Source of the DNA: Natrinema salinisoli
GTDB taxonomy: Archaea > Halobacteriota > Halobacteria > Halobacteriales > Natrialbaceae
DNA length: 64,000 nt
Assembly: GCF_020405205.1 (NCBI RefSeq)
Contig: NZ_CP084469.1
Coordinates: forward strand, 372,001 to 436,000
Direction of reading: 5' to 3'
The notes under the pieces were generated by a model. The model had not been told where the DNA came from. It saw nothing but the letters and a program-made list of their open reading frames with translations, and did not search any database. The stretch's first letter is position 1; every line of letters starts with the position of its first letter. Of the stretch, positions 36,159 to 46,055 are shown piece after piece. A program made the translations under genes and the position numbers.

Positions 36159-36485
36159 GTGGGACGCTATCAACCGGGGAAACACGACTCGTTCATCAAG
36201 TGCGACGCGCCTCGATGCGGGGCGAACAACGCGCCGGAAAGCGCTCCGGAGTACGAGACCGACTGCTGGCGATGCGGGGAGTCACTGGGCGGGAAACCCG
36301 AACCGGGCGACACCGTGACGGTCGACATCGTCGACCGGAAATCCGACGGGACGCTGGTCTGCAAGACCGAGAGCGGGTTCGTCCTCTTCCTCGAGGCGGA
36401 CGTTTCGGCGATCGAGGCGACCGTCCGGGTTACCAGCGTCGACGAGACGCACGGGGAAGCGGACCTCGTCGAAACGGGTTCGTAG
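36159..36485 (+). CDS. Zinc-ribbon plus OB/TRAM-like protein
   Basis: 108 aa. CDAPRCGANNAPES and later CWRCGESL form a CxxxxC/CxxC zinc ribbon (residues 17-46). The C-terminal half (PGDTVTVDIVDRKSDGTLVC, then GFVLFLEADVSAIEATVRVT) is a five-strand barrel like TRAM/OB domains, so RNA binding is plausible. The GTG at 36159 is chosen because of the TATA spacing; the ORF is open 24 codons further, but that part is Arg-rich and overlaps the promoter. Confidence 0.75.
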   Translation: MGRYQPGKHDSFIKCDAPRCGANNAPESAPEYETDCWRCGESLGGKPEPGDTVTVDIVDRKSDGTLVCKTESGFVLFLEADVSAIEATVRVTSVDETHGEADLVETGS

Positions 36486-36618
36486 CCGACGGCGACCTTT
36501 TCGGCCCGGTCGGTCCCCTTGTCGGCCCGTTCGACCGTTGGGGGGAACGGTCACTGCTTCGAGCCGGCGGTGGGTTCCATCGCTCCGAATCTGACTCCTT
36601 CGAGCAACCGAAGACCCC

Positions 36619-38469
36619 ATGTGTGACCGGACTTACATTACGGTAATGACTGGAATAAATCCGGAAACACCGTGGATCCCTGCCGATGCCGATCAGACGT
36701 TCGATCCCCTCGAGCACGCCGACGCCCAGCCGTCCCCGGATCGGCCGCTCGTCGTCACCCCGCGCGGCGGCGATCGCGAAGTCGGTCGGAGTTGCTATCA
36801 GGTCGACACCGAGTACGGAACCTACCTCGTGGACTGCGGCCTGAACCAGGGGGAGGGAGACGACTATCCCGACTTCCGCGGGCTCGGGCCCGGGTCGGTC
36901 GATGCGGTCTTTCTGACGCACGCGCACATCGACCACTGCGGTGGACTGCCGGTACTCGAGGCCCGGGGCTTCCTCGACGACGACGCGCCGATCATCGCGA
37001 CGCGGCCGACGATCGACCTCGCGAAGACCCTGCTCGAGGATTCGCTGAAGATCCACCGCAGAGAGGCGAATCGACAGGGGAAGAGTCAGCAATTCACCCG
37101 GGCGGACGTCTCGGCGGTGTTCGACCGCTTCGAGCCCGTCGACTACGGCGGCGGGCGGGTCGAGGGGGTCGCGGACGCAGTCGATCAAGACCCGTTAGTC
37201 TATCAACTCGGAAACGCCGCCCACCTGCTCGGCTCGGCGTGGCTCATGCTTCAGACGGGCGGCCACCGCGTCGTGTTCTCCGGCGATCTGGGGGGTCGCG
37301 CCAGCCACTTGCCGGACATCACACCACCGCCGCAGGCGGACGTTCTGTTCCTCGAGTCGACCTACGGCGCGACCCATAGCCACACGTCGTTCGGTGACGC
37401 ACAGACGACGATCTACGAGGCCGTCGAGCGCGCATTGAACGATCGCGAACCCGTCCTGATCCCGACCTTCGCCGTCGGCCGGTCCCAGACCCTCCAGTTG
37501 CTGTTTTCCGATCGACTTCACACGCTCCCCGGCGACCTCAGCGACCGCGTCCGGCTCGTGGTCGACGGCATGGCACAGGAGGCGACGGCCCTCTATCACG
37601 AGTACGTCACGGACGAGATGTACCTGTCCGAGGCGATCACGAACCGGGCGCGGGAGAGCGGCGATGCGACCCCGTTCTCGCCGCCGCAGGTCGAGTTCCC
37701 GGAGAACGACGCCGATCGGCGGGCGATTCTCGAGGACGCGGATCCCTCCTCGGGCGGCAAGGTACCCATTATCGTCTCGCCGTCGGGGATGCTGACCGGC
37801 GGGAACTCCCCGCGCTATCTCGTCGAGCTCGCGTCCCGGTTCCACTCCGCGACGGTGTTGCTCACCGGCTATCAGGCACAACAGACGATCGGGCGAACGA
37901 TCCAGAACCAGGTCGACGCCGGGACGGACGACGTGCAGTTCACGACCAGCGCCACGCCGTTCGGAACGGACTGGGCGGCCGCTGACAACGTGAGCTGGAT
38001 CACGACCGAGGGCTCGAACGAACCGACCACCCGAGTGACGATTCCGGCCGACTGGGTCACGATGGTCGGCGGGCTCAGCGGTCACGCCGCCCAGCACGGC
38101 CTGCTCGAGTTCGCCCGCACGGTCGACCCGGAGACGATCGCACTGATCCACGGCCCGGACTACGCACAGGAACACCTCGGGAACCACCTCGCGACGAACG
38201 TCAACAGCGTCGAAAGCGTCACTCGAAGCAGGCGGCTGACGCCGGTCGCCGTCGAACGCGAGGGCGACCCCGAGACCGCCGCGCTCTCCCCCGAGATGTT
38301 CGAGAGCGAGCACGACAACGCCTACGAGCAACTCGAGGACGTCTTCGACCTCATGGCCGCGCTCAACGAGGAAGTGGCCGCCGCGCGAACGGATACCGGT
38401 CGAAGCGAGGCCGACGTCCGAGAAATCGTTCGGGACGAACTCGAGCGAGCCGGGCTCCTCGAGGACTGA
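36619..38469 (+). CDS. Metallo-beta-lactamase/beta-CASP nuclease (aCPSF2-like)
   Basis: 616 aa. MBL motif HAHIDHCGG, the Asp of VFSGDLGGR, then the beta-CASP domain with PTFAVGRSQTLQ, IVSPSGMLTGG and GLSGHAAQHGLLEF, and the final His in LIHGPDYAQ. The fold and the absence of N-terminal KH domains point to an aCPSF2-type RNA endonuclease or exonuclease rather than aCPSF1. A C-terminal extension of about 90 residues is coiled and acidic. ATG 36646 is an alternative start. It is preceded by the putative RNA-binding TRAM-like gene. Confidence 0.88.
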   Translation: MCDRTYITVMTGINPETPWIPADADQTFDPLEHADAQPSPDRPLVVTPRGGDREVGRSCYQVDTEYGTYLVDCGLNQGEGDDYPDFRGLGPGSVDAVFLTHAHIDHCGGLPVLEARGFLDDDAPIIATRPTIDLAKTLLEDSLKIHRREANRQGKSQQFTRADVSAVFDRFEPVDYGGGRVEGVADAVDQDPLVYQLGNAAHLLGSAWLMLQTGGHRVVFSGDLGGRASHLPDITPPPQADVLFLESTYGATHSHTSFGDAQTTIYEAVERALNDREPVLIPTFAVGRSQTLQLLFSDRLHTLPGDLSDRVRLVVDGMAQEATALYHEYVTDEMYLSEAITNRARESGDATPFSPPQVEFPENDADRRAILEDADPSSGGKVPIIVSPSGMLTGGNSPRYLVELASRFHSATVLLTGYQAQQTIGRTIQNQVDAGTDDVQFTTSATPFGTDWAAADNVSWITTEGSNEPTTRVTIPADWVTMVGGLSGHAAQHGLLEFARTVDPETIALIHGPDYAQEHLGNHLATNVNSVESVTRSRRLTPVAVEREGDPETAALSPEMFESEHDNAYEQLEDVFDLMAALNEEVAAARTDTGRSEADVREIVRDELERAGLLED

Positions 38470-38493
38470 GCGGGAGCCAGCCAGCGTCGTCGA

Positions 38494-39189
38494 TCACGGT
38501 GTCACCGATTTCGCCTCGGGAGACGACAGGTCGATCGGTCGGTCTGCCACTACGCCATCGACGCCGCGGCGGGCGAGCAGGGCCGCAATCGATCGTCGCT
38601 CGACCGTCCACGCGTGAACCTCGAGTCCCATTTCGGTCGCCCGCGGGACGATCCCGGTGGCCAGACAACGCCACCAGTTCGCGCCGAGGACGTCACAGTC
38701 GAGTTCGATCGCCGTCGTGACCGGCGTCTCGAGGCGGCGGCTAACCAGTAGTCCGATCGGTTGGCTCGGGTCGCCGTCGCGAATCGTCCGCAACTCGGCC
38801 GGCAGGAACGAGGTCGTGAGGACGCGGTTGTCGACGGCAACGTCGTCGAGCGTGTCGAGGACGTCCGCGGCGATACCCGGTTCCTTGAGTTCGAGCGTGA
38901 TCCCGACGGAGGGCGGGGCGGCCTCGAGCAGTCGGGTAAGTGTCGGGATCGACTCGCCGGACTCGAGGACGGTGCGATCGGCGAGTTCCGAAAGCGAGGT
39001 CTCCGCGACCGCGCCGGAACCGTCGGTGACGCGGTCGATCGTCTCGTCGTGGACGACGACGAGTTCGCCGGAGCCACAGCGTCGCACGTCGACCTCCACG
39101 CCGTCGGCGTGCTCGGCAGCAGTTCGGACGGCACCGATCGTATTTTCCGGTGCGCTCGCGGCGAACCCCCGATGGGCGATGAGACGCAT
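38494..39189 (-). CDS. Glycerophosphodiester phosphodiesterase
   Basis: 231 aa GDPD of the TIM-barrel type. HRGFAASAPENT gives the catalytic His-Arg and Glu, EVDVRRCGSGELVVVHDETI the metal-binding Glu/Asp and second His, and TLELKEPG the next Glu. Cleaves glycerophosphodiesters to glycerol-3-phosphate (or sn-glycerol-1-phosphate in archaea). No signal peptide, so cytoplasmic. Convergent with the beta-CASP gene. Confidence 0.92.
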   Translation of the reverse strand: MRLIAHRGFAASAPENTIGAVRTAAEHADGVEVDVRRCGSGELVVVHDETIDRVTDGSGAVAETSLSELADRTVLESGESIPTLTRLLEAAPPSVGITLELKEPGIAADVLDTLDDVAVDNRVLTTSFLPAELRTIRDGDPSQPIGLLVSRRLETPVTTAIELDCDVLGANWWRCLATGIVPRATEMGLEVHAWTVERRSIAALLARRGVDGVVADRPIDLSSPEAKSVTP

Positions 39190-39315
39190 TCAGTGGTGTA
39201 TTGCGTCCCGACGGCTTCAGTCGTCCCCTCGATTGCAGCCGCCGTATCGAGTGCGGAATGGGATACTCGTCACCACACCCCTGCTTTGATGCGACCGGAC
39301 AACACACCGTATGGT

Positions 39316-40050
39316 ATGGCAGCGAGAACGGATTTCGACGTCGATTTCGACGGCACCGTCGCGGTGATCACCGGTGCGAGCGGCGCGCTCGGCAGCGCCG
39401 CCGTCGACCGGTTCCTCGAGGCAGGTGCGACGGTCTGTGCCGTCGACGTCGTCGCGCCGGACGACGAGGACAGCCAGCTCGAGCATGCACCCACCGAAGA
39501 ATCCGCCCTCGCGTTTTACGAGGCGGACCTGACCGACGAGGACGACGTCGCGGAGTTGGTGGATTCCGTCGTCGACGACCACGGCCGCATCGACCATCTG
39601 CTGAACATCGCGGGCACGTGGCGCGGCGGCGATCACGTGGAGGACACCGATCTCGAGGAGTACGAACTCCTCATGGACGTCAATCTGAAGACGGCCTTCC
39701 TCGCGTCGAAACACGCCGTTCCCCATTTGCAAGAGACGGAGGGATCGATCGTGAGTATCAGTGCGCGCTCGTCGCTCGAGGGCGGCGAGGGCGACGGCCC
39801 GTACCGGATCACGAAAGCGGGAATCCGGCTACTAACGGAGACGTTAGCGGAGGAGAACCGCGGGACGGTACGGGCCAACTGCGTCATGCCGAGCGTGATC
39901 GACACCCCGATGAATCGGGAGATGATGCCCGACGCGGATCACGACGAGTGGGTCGATCCGAGCGAGATCGCGGACGTGATGGCGTTCCTGAGTAGCGACG
40001 GCGCTGCGGTGACCAGCGGTGCTGCCGTGCCGGTGTACGGTGAGGCGTGA
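39316..40050 (+). CDS. Short-chain dehydrogenase/reductase
   Basis: 244 aa classical SDR. TGASGALGSAAVDRF is the Rossmann Gly motif, NIAGTW the NNAG equivalent, Ser in SIVSISARSSLEGG and YRITKAG the YxxxK active site, then NCVMPSVIDTPMNREM. Substrate unknown. ATG 39316 is used; ATG 39289 adds 9 residues. Divergent from the GDPD gene. Confidence 0.93.
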   Translation: MAARTDFDVDFDGTVAVITGASGALGSAAVDRFLEAGATVCAVDVVAPDDEDSQLEHAPTEESALAFYEADLTDEDDVAELVDSVVDDHGRIDHLLNIAGTWRGGDHVEDTDLEEYELLMDVNLKTAFLASKHAVPHLQETEGSIVSISARSSLEGGEGDGPYRITKAGIRLLTETLAEENRGTVRANCVMPSVIDTPMNREMMPDADHDEWVDPSEIADVMAFLSSDGAAVTSGAAVPVYGEA

Positions 40051-40179
40051 TCAGTTAGGTACACCACTGGAACGGCAGAAAACGGACGCTCGCGACACGA
40101 GTAGCGATACGAGGGACGCCTCAAAGGTCGGGATTCAAGCGAAAAGAAACGCGTCAATTCTGTGTCCGCGGCTTCGTGA

Positions 40180-41523
40180 TTACCCGAAGATGCTCGCGAG
40201 ACTCTCGTAGACCGCGCTTCCGTTGTACCAGAGGACCACGAGTAGTAACGCGATGACTGGGACCCGGAGCATCCAGATCCAAGTCTGTCCCCAGGAGCCG
40301 ATGTTTCGGAACCCTTTGCCGAGTTCCTCGAGTCCGAGATCGGCCCTGAACCAGCCGACATAGATCGCCAACAGCAGGCCGCCGAGGATGAGCAGGATCT
40401 GGTTTGCGAGCCCGTCGTACACCGTGAGCCAGACCAGCGCCGAGGACTGATCGTATGCCACGGGAACGCCGAGGAGGAATATCGCGGTTCCGAGGCCTGC
40501 CACCGCCGGCTTTCGGTCGATACCGTGTTCGTCGATCAGGTACGAGACGACGACCTCCATGATACTGATCGCACTCGAGAGGGCGGCGATCGCGACGGTG
40601 GCGAAGAAGACGGCGCCGAGGAGCCAGCCGAACGGGACGTTACTGAACGCCTCCGAGAGGCTGACGAAAATGAAGCCCGGCCCGTCAGTGGTCTCTCGTA
40701 AGTTAGCGGTGAAGAGGATCGGAAACGCAACCAGCCCGGCCGTAAACGCGATCAACGTGTCGAGACCGACGATGATGAGGCCGTCCTTGGCGAGGTTCCG
40801 GTCCTCGCCGAGGTAGGACGCGTAGGTGATCATGACGCCCATCCCGAGCGACAGCGTGAAGAACGCCTGTGCGGCCGCCGCGGGAAGGATCTCGGTCCAG
40901 TTCGCTGCGATCGTTCCCAGATCGGGCGAGAGATAGTACGCATACGCCTCGCCGGCACCGGAGAGCGTCCCGGCGTAGACGGCCAGTCCGACCAGGAGCG
41001 CGATGATCGCCGGTACCATCAGCTTGACCGAGGCCTCGATACCGTCCCTGATACCGAACGCGACGATCCCGATAACGGCGGCCATGAAGATCGCGTGTGT
41101 GAGAACTGACGTCAGCCCGCCGGTGGTCGCCGCGAACTGTGCGCCGGCACCGCCGGCAGCGTAATTGCCCTGCAGACCGATGGCGATGTACTTGAGAATC
41201 CAGCCGGCGACGACGCTGTAATACGACAGGATGACGAATCCGGCGACGACGAACACCCAGCCGATCTTCGAGCCGATCCCTCGTCCGATCTGCTTGAGCG
41301 CGCCGACGGGGTTTCGTTCGGTGTACCGGCCGATCGTGAACTCGGCCAACATGACCGGGAAGCCGACGAACGCGATCAGGAGGAGATAGAAGACGAGGAA
41401 CGCTGCACCGCCGTATTCACCGACCTGATACGGGAACCGCCAGATGTTTCCCAACCCCACCGCACTCCCGACTGCGGCGAGGATGAAGCCTGTTCGTGTT
41501 GCCCATGATTCGCGCTGTGCCAT
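40180..41523 (-). CDS. Sodium-dependent transporter (NSS/SNF family)
   Basis: 447 aa, about 12 helices. The signature NIWRFPYQVGEYGGAAF and the ILSYYSVVAGWILKY segment match the neurotransmitter:sodium symporter family, whose archaeal/bacterial members import amino acids. Start ATG 41523 gives the family N terminus (MAQRESWATRTGF). On the minus strand a GTTTTAGG element lies about 28 nt before it, so the transcript is probably leaderless. Substrate unknown. Confidence 0.92.
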   Translation of the reverse strand: MAQRESWATRTGFILAAVGSAVGLGNIWRFPYQVGEYGGAAFLVFYLLLIAFVGFPVMLAEFTIGRYTERNPVGALKQIGRGIGSKIGWVFVVAGFVILSYYSVVAGWILKYIAIGLQGNYAAGGAGAQFAATTGGLTSVLTHAIFMAAVIGIVAFGIRDGIEASVKLMVPAIIALLVGLAVYAGTLSGAGEAYAYYLSPDLGTIAANWTEILPAAAAQAFFTLSLGMGVMITYASYLGEDRNLAKDGLIIVGLDTLIAFTAGLVAFPILFTANLRETTDGPGFIFVSLSEAFSNVPFGWLLGAVFFATVAIAALSSAISIMEVVVSYLIDEHGIDRKPAVAGLGTAIFLLGVPVAYDQSSALVWLTVYDGLANQILLILGGLLLAIYVGWFRADLGLEELGKGFRNIGSWGQTWIWMLRVPVIALLLVVLWYNGSAVYESLASIFG

Positions 41524-41967
41524 ACCGATAGCGACGATACCCCGCACCTAAAACCTTACATTTGAACACTATATTCATTATTTTTCTATTTTTATGCGTA
41601 CTAATCATATTTATACTGAATTTCTTGCTATCATACTTAATGGAGGCTCAATGAACGAGTCGCTGTGGATCAGCTACCACAGCGTGACTCGACCAGGGCT
41701 GCTGGACGACCGGCTTGTGACGCGGACCGCGGGAGTGCTTTCGACAGGGGACGAGACGACTGCCTCGAGGTAGTTCCGACGATCGACGAGCGGTCGTGAT
41801 CGATCGAAACCTTCGGTATTGCGGCTTCCGGGAGAAGCGTCGTTCTCGTTCGGTGACGAGCCGAAGACGACGACTCGAGCCATTTGACCGGGGCGTTCGC
41901 GAGAATGGCCTGTCGGAGTCGCTCTGTCGTGAACTATTTCAACTCCCGGCGTAACACTCGGATAGAT
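41524..41967. other. 444-bp region between NSS gene and livH
   Basis: Carries an AT-rich tract at about 41560-41640 with possible promoters for both directions, and the candidate 40-aa ORF at 41651. Frames on the minus strand around 41674-41883 are not convincing. Confidence 0.5.
41651..41773 (+). CDS. Candidate 40-aa protein
   Basis: MNESLWISYHSVTRPGLLDD begins 4 nt after a GGAGG Shine-Dalgarno sequence (41642-41646), and the third codon positions are largely G/C. AT-rich promoter-like DNA lies upstream. No homology recognised. It could be a small leader or regulator gene, or chance. Confidence 0.35.
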   Translation: MNESLWISYHSVTRPGLLDDRLVTRTAGVLSTGDETTASR

Positions 41968-43050
41968 ATGAGTACAGGGAACGTACGGGGAACACTGTCA
42001 GACATGACCGTACAGGAACTAGTCGGGGTGGGATTGCTTCTCGGGGTCGTCGTTTTGGTATTCGATCTGCTCCGCCTGCTCCTGACTGGAGAGTTGCCGT
42101 TGGCTCGGTTGGGATCGTACCTCTGGACCGGATTCATCGACTCGCTGTATATCGGTCTCGCGGCGATCGGCCTCTCGATGACCTACAGCATTCTCCGCTT
42201 CGCGAACTTTTCGCACGGTGATCTCATTACGACCGGCGCGTTCTCCGGGTGGACTGTCGCCTATCTGATCGGCGGGATCGGCGTCGCGGACCTGACCAGT
42301 CGCCTCCTGCTTCGGGCGGGCGGCGGCGCACAGCCCGGCCGTATAGGGATGGACATCCTCGCGGCACCGGTCGCGATCGTTCTGGGTCTCGTCGCGGCCG
42401 TGATCGTGACGGTTCTCGTCGCGCTGGCGATCGATCGGCTCGTCTATCGGCGGCTGCGTGACGAAGACGGCATCGCGGTGCTCATCGCCAGCGTCGGTGT
42501 CGCGCTCGCGCTACGATACCTCCTCGCCGTGTTCTACACGCCGGAAACTCGAGGCGTCGTGGCGTCGGCCCCGGATGTGGCAGGCGTCGATCTTCACCAG
42601 ATGACCCTCGTCGTCTCGGCGCTCTCGTTGATACTCGGCGTCCATTTACTCTTGCAGTACACGAAACTCGGCAAGTCGATGCGGGCGATGTCGGACAACA
42701 AGGACCTCGCGCTCATTACCGGTATTCCGACTGAGCGCGTGATCTTTGCGACCTGGGTGATCGGAGCCGGTCTCGCTGGTGCCGCCGGGTACCTCATCGT
42801 CCTCGATCGCGGGCAGGTCTCGATCAACCTCGGCTGGTTCCTTCTCCTCCTGATCTTCGCGGCCGTCATCCTCGGCGGTATCGGCTCGATTTACGGCGCG
42901 ATCGCGGGCTCGCTCGTGATCGGCATCACGATCAATCTCTCGCTCGTCTGGATCCCCTCGGACATGAACGAGATCGCGGCGTTCACGTTGATGATCCTCG
43001 TCTTGATTTTCCGACCCGACGGGCTGTTTAGCGGGGTGGAAACGGCATGA
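41968..43050 (+). CDS. livH: Branched-chain amino acid ABC transporter permease LivH-like
   Basis: 360 aa integral membrane permease. The LivH/LivM fold shows in GLSMTYSILRFANFSHGDLI, TIDRLV-type loop (ALAIDRLVYRRLRDEDGIAV) and GGIGSIYGAIAGSLVIG. First gene of livH-livM-livG-livF with ATGA, 8-bp and 1-bp overlaps. Imports Leu/Ile/Val or related substrates. ATG 41968 is chosen; ATG 42004 is an alternative. Confidence 0.9.
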   Translation: MSTGNVRGTLSDMTVQELVGVGLLLGVVVLVFDLLRLLLTGELPLARLGSYLWTGFIDSLYIGLAAIGLSMTYSILRFANFSHGDLITTGAFSGWTVAYLIGGIGVADLTSRLLLRAGGGAQPGRIGMDILAAPVAIVLGLVAAVIVTVLVALAIDRLVYRRLRDEDGIAVLIASVGVALALRYLLAVFYTPETRGVVASAPDVAGVDLHQMTLVVSALSLILGVHLLLQYTKLGKSMRAMSDNKDLALITGIPTERVIFATWVIGAGLAGAAGYLIVLDRGQVSINLGWFLLLLIFAAVILGGIGSIYGAIAGSLVIGITINLSLVWIPSDMNEIAAFTLMILVLIFRPDGLFSGVETA

Positions 43051-44372
43051 CATCGCTTTCGAAGGGACTGAGAGACGCGGTAACGGATTCGGAGCGACCA
43101 CAGTGGCAAAACGATTTGCTGCTCATCGGGGGAGTCGTACTGGCGACGTACGTCTTCTTCATCGCGATCGGACTGCTGTTCGGCGTCAGCGTCAATCTCA
43201 TCGTCAGTCAACTGCAGCGGATCACGTTCTTCGCGGCCGTCTACGGGCTCGCGGCGCTGGCGTTGAACCTCCACTGGGGGTACACCGGCCTGTTCAACAT
43301 CGGCGTCGCCGGATTCATGGCCGTCGGCGCGTACACGATGGGGATGCTGACCGCCGCACCGGACGGATCGCCGCCCGGTCTGGGGCTCCCGTTGGTCGTC
43401 GGCGTCGTCGGCGGCATGATCGCCGCCGCCCTCGTCGGATTCGTCGCGGCCCTGCCGGCCCTGCGGGTGCGAGCCGACTACTTCGCTATCGTCACGCTCG
43501 GACTATCCGAAATCATCCGTCGAGCCCTGCTCTCGCGGTCGCTGCAGGAGTTCGATATCGCCGGAGTCAGCCTCGGGACCGGCGGCGGCAGCGGTATTCG
43601 CGCCCCGTCGACCGACGTCATCGCGACCTACCTGCTGTTCGGGGGCAGCGATCGATCCGCCGAGCCGACGGCCCTCGGTAACGTCCTGTTCGGACTGGGA
43701 GACGCAGTGGGGGTCACGAACTCGATCATCATTCAGGGGACGTACACGCTCGTATTGATCGGATTCGTCGTCGCCTTCTACCTCCTGTTGACCCGAATCG
43801 CGTTCTCCCCGTTCGGGCGGATCCTGAAGGCGATCCGCGAGGACGAACTCGCGGCCCGCTCGCTCGGCAAGGACACGAACAGCGCGAAGATCAAGGTCTT
43901 CATGCTCGGCTGTGCGCTGATGGGACTCGCCGGCATCCTCTGGCAGGGGAGCCGGACCCAGATCAGTCCGAACAGCTTCATGCCGATCGTGACGTTCTAC
44001 ATCTTCGTCGCGCTCATCGTCGGCGGCTCCGGATCGAACACCGGTAGCATCGTCGGCGGTTTCGCCTTCGCCGCGTTTCTCTATCAGGGCCCCCGGTTCA
44101 TTCGGACGATCGTCAGAGCGCTCTTCGACGTCCGCGCACCGCCGACCATCGTCGACGCGTTCGCCGCACTGGGCTCGGGCGATCCGCTGCCGCTGCTGGG
44201 CTACCTCATCGGCAGTATCGACGAGCTCCGGTTCATTTTCATCGGCGTCGTGCTCATACTACTCATGATCTGGCGTCCCGACGGCCTGCTCGGCCACCGA
44301 AAGGAGATCGCGGCCGCGACCGACCTCTCACGTCGGTCTCCCGAAACTGACGGGGGTGAGGCCAATGAGTGA
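43047..44372 (+). CDS. livM: Branched-chain amino acid ABC transporter permease LivM-like
   Basis: 441 aa second permease subunit. GLAALALNLHWGYTGLFNIG is the characteristic LivM helix, EDELAARSLGKDTNSAKIKV the cytoplasmic ATPase-contact loop, and IVGGSGSNTGSIVGG a conserved loop. An insert around residues 175-235 is larger than in E. coli. The start overlaps the livH stop by 4 bp, so the two are coupled. Confidence 0.9.
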   Translation: MTSLSKGLRDAVTDSERPQWQNDLLLIGGVVLATYVFFIAIGLLFGVSVNLIVSQLQRITFFAAVYGLAALALNLHWGYTGLFNIGVAGFMAVGAYTMGMLTAAPDGSPPGLGLPLVVGVVGGMIAAALVGFVAALPALRVRADYFAIVTLGLSEIIRRALLSRSLQEFDIAGVSLGTGGGSGIRAPSTDVIATYLLFGGSDRSAEPTALGNVLFGLGDAVGVTNSIIIQGTYTLVLIGFVVAFYLLLTRIAFSPFGRILKAIREDELAARSLGKDTNSAKIKVFMLGCALMGLAGILWQGSRTQISPNSFMPIVTFYIFVALIVGGSGSNTGSIVGGFAFAAFLYQGPRFIRTIVRALFDVRAPPTIVDAFAALGSGDPLPLLGYLIGSIDELRFIFIGVVLILLMIWRPDGLLGHRKEIAAATDLSRRSPETDGGEANE

Positions 44373-45210
44373 CGCCGAAACCGAACCACGGTCCACGAAC
44401 GAGGAGCAGGGAATCGACGAATCGGAACGCAGGGAACTCGATGCCTCGATACTCGAGCTCCGGAACCTCGAGAAGCACTTCGGCGGGATCACCGCCGTCG
44501 ACGGCGCGACCTTCGCGGTCGAACGGGGCACGATTACGGGCCTGATCGGCCCGAACGGGGCCGGGAAGTCGACGACCTTCAACTGCATCACCGGCGTTCA
44601 CACGCCGGAGGAGGGTGCAGTCATCTTCGACGGCGAGGACATCACGGGACGGGAACCGTACCAGATCGCCAACCGCGGTCTCGTTCGGACGTTCCAGATC
44701 GCTCGGGAGTTCCCCGAGATGACCGTCCTCGAGAACATGATGCTCGCGCCGAAGGGGCAACTCGGCGAGTCGCTGTGGCGGTCGGTCACCCCGATCGCCA
44801 GAGGGGACGTCGTCGAACAGGAAAAAGAGATGCGCGAGCGGGCGTGGGAAATGCTCGAGTTCTTCGAGATCGACCACCTCGCACACGAATACGCCGGCAA
44901 CCTCTCGGGCGGGCAGCGGAAGTTACTCGAACTCGCTCGAGCGCTGCTGACGGACCCGGAGATGCTCCTCCTAGACGAGCCGATGGCGGGAGTCAACCCG
45001 TCGCTCGAGAAGAAGCTTCTGGGGCACATCCACGAGCTCCAGGAGCAGGGGTACACGTTCCTCCTGGTCGAGCACGATATGGACGTTATTATGAACCACT
45101 GCGAACACGTCATCGTCATGCACCAGGGGTCGGTTCTCGCCGAAGGGACGGCCGAAGCAATCCAGGCGAACGAGGAAGTCGTCGAGGCCTATCTCGGAGG
45201 TGACGTCTGA
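44365..45210 (+). CDS. livG: Branched-chain amino acid ABC transporter ATPase LivG-like
   Basis: 281 aa ATPase. Walker A GPNGAGKST, signature LSGGQRKLLELARALL, Walker B MLLLDEPMAGVNP and H-loop LVEHDMDVI are intact, with the C-terminal LivG extension. A 25-residue acidic N-terminal tail is a haloarchaeal addition. It overlaps livM by 8 bp. Confidence 0.93.
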   Translation: MSDAETEPRSTNEEQGIDESERRELDASILELRNLEKHFGGITAVDGATFAVERGTITGLIGPNGAGKSTTFNCITGVHTPEEGAVIFDGEDITGREPYQIANRGLVRTFQIAREFPEMTVLENMMLAPKGQLGESLWRSVTPIARGDVVEQEKEMRERAWEMLEFFEIDHLAHEYAGNLSGGQRKLLELARALLTDPEMLLLDEPMAGVNPSLEKKLLGHIHELQEQGYTFLLVEHDMDVIMNHCEHVIVMHQGSVLAEGTAEAIQANEEVVEAYLGGDV

Positions 45211-45914
45211 TGGGACTGCTCACGGTTTCCGATCTCGACGCGGGGTATGGAGACTTACAGATCCTCGAGGGCGTCGACATGACCGTCGACGCGGGCGAGT
45301 ACGTCACGATCGTCGGTCCGAACGGGGCGGGGAAGTCGACGGTCATGAAGTCGATCTTCGGTCTGACGAGCTACATGGGCGGCTCGATCGAGTTCGACGG
45401 CGAGGAGATCAGCACGTACCGACCCGAGGACATCATCTCGACGGGAATCGGCTACGTGCCACAGAACGACAACGTCTTTCCGTCGCTCTCGGTCAAAGAG
45501 AACCTCGAGATGGGGGCGTACATTCTGGACGAGGTCCCCGAAGAGCGCCTTCGGCGGATCTACGACCGGTTTCCCATCCTCGAGGACCGCAAGTCCCAGA
45601 AGGCGGGCACGATGAGCGGTGGGCAACAGCAGATGCTCGCGATGGGGCGAGCACTGATGCTCGACCCCGATCTGCTCATGCTGGACGAGCCCAGTGCCGG
45701 GCTCGCACCCGATCTGGTCGACGACATGTTCGATCGGATCGACGAGATCAACGACGGCGGCACGGCGGTGCTCCTCGTCGAGCAGAACGCGAAAGAGGCG
45801 TTACGTCGGTGTGATCGCGGTTACGTGCTCGTGCAGGGTCAGAACAGGTACGTCGACAGCGGCGACGCCTTGCTCGCCGACGAACAGGTTCGACAGGACT
45901 TCCTCGGCGGCTAG
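45210..45914 (+). CDS. livF: Branched-chain amino acid ABC transporter ATPase LivF-like
   Basis: 234 aa ATPase. Walker A GPNGAGKST, signature MSGGQQQMLAMGRALM, Walker B LLMLDEPSAGLAP and LVEQNAKEAL are all present. The size is typical of LivF. It begins on the last base of the livG stop. Last gene of the permease/ATPase operon. Confidence 0.93.
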   Translation: MGLLTVSDLDAGYGDLQILEGVDMTVDAGEYVTIVGPNGAGKSTVMKSIFGLTSYMGGSIEFDGEEISTYRPEDIISTGIGYVPQNDNVFPSLSVKENLEMGAYILDEVPEERLRRIYDRFPILEDRKSQKAGTMSGGQQQMLAMGRALMLDPDLLMLDEPSAGLAPDLVDDMFDRIDEINDGGTAVLLVEQNAKEALRRCDRGYVLVQGQNRYVDSGDALLADEQVRQDFLGG

Positions 45915-46055
45915 GACGGGGCCAGACGCCGACCGCGCTCACTATTCGTTGTCGCCCGAGATCACAGCGCTATCGCTCCCGTCCGTGGTCGCCAGCCGGT
46001 CGCTGGATCTACGTTGCAAAAAAGAATCGTCCGAGCGAGCGTCGAACCGAGTCGA

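Noticed and set aside
41674..41883. 69-codon minus-strand frame before livH
   Set aside because: No recognisable family. It overlaps the better-supported small ORF and promoter region; left out as doubtful.
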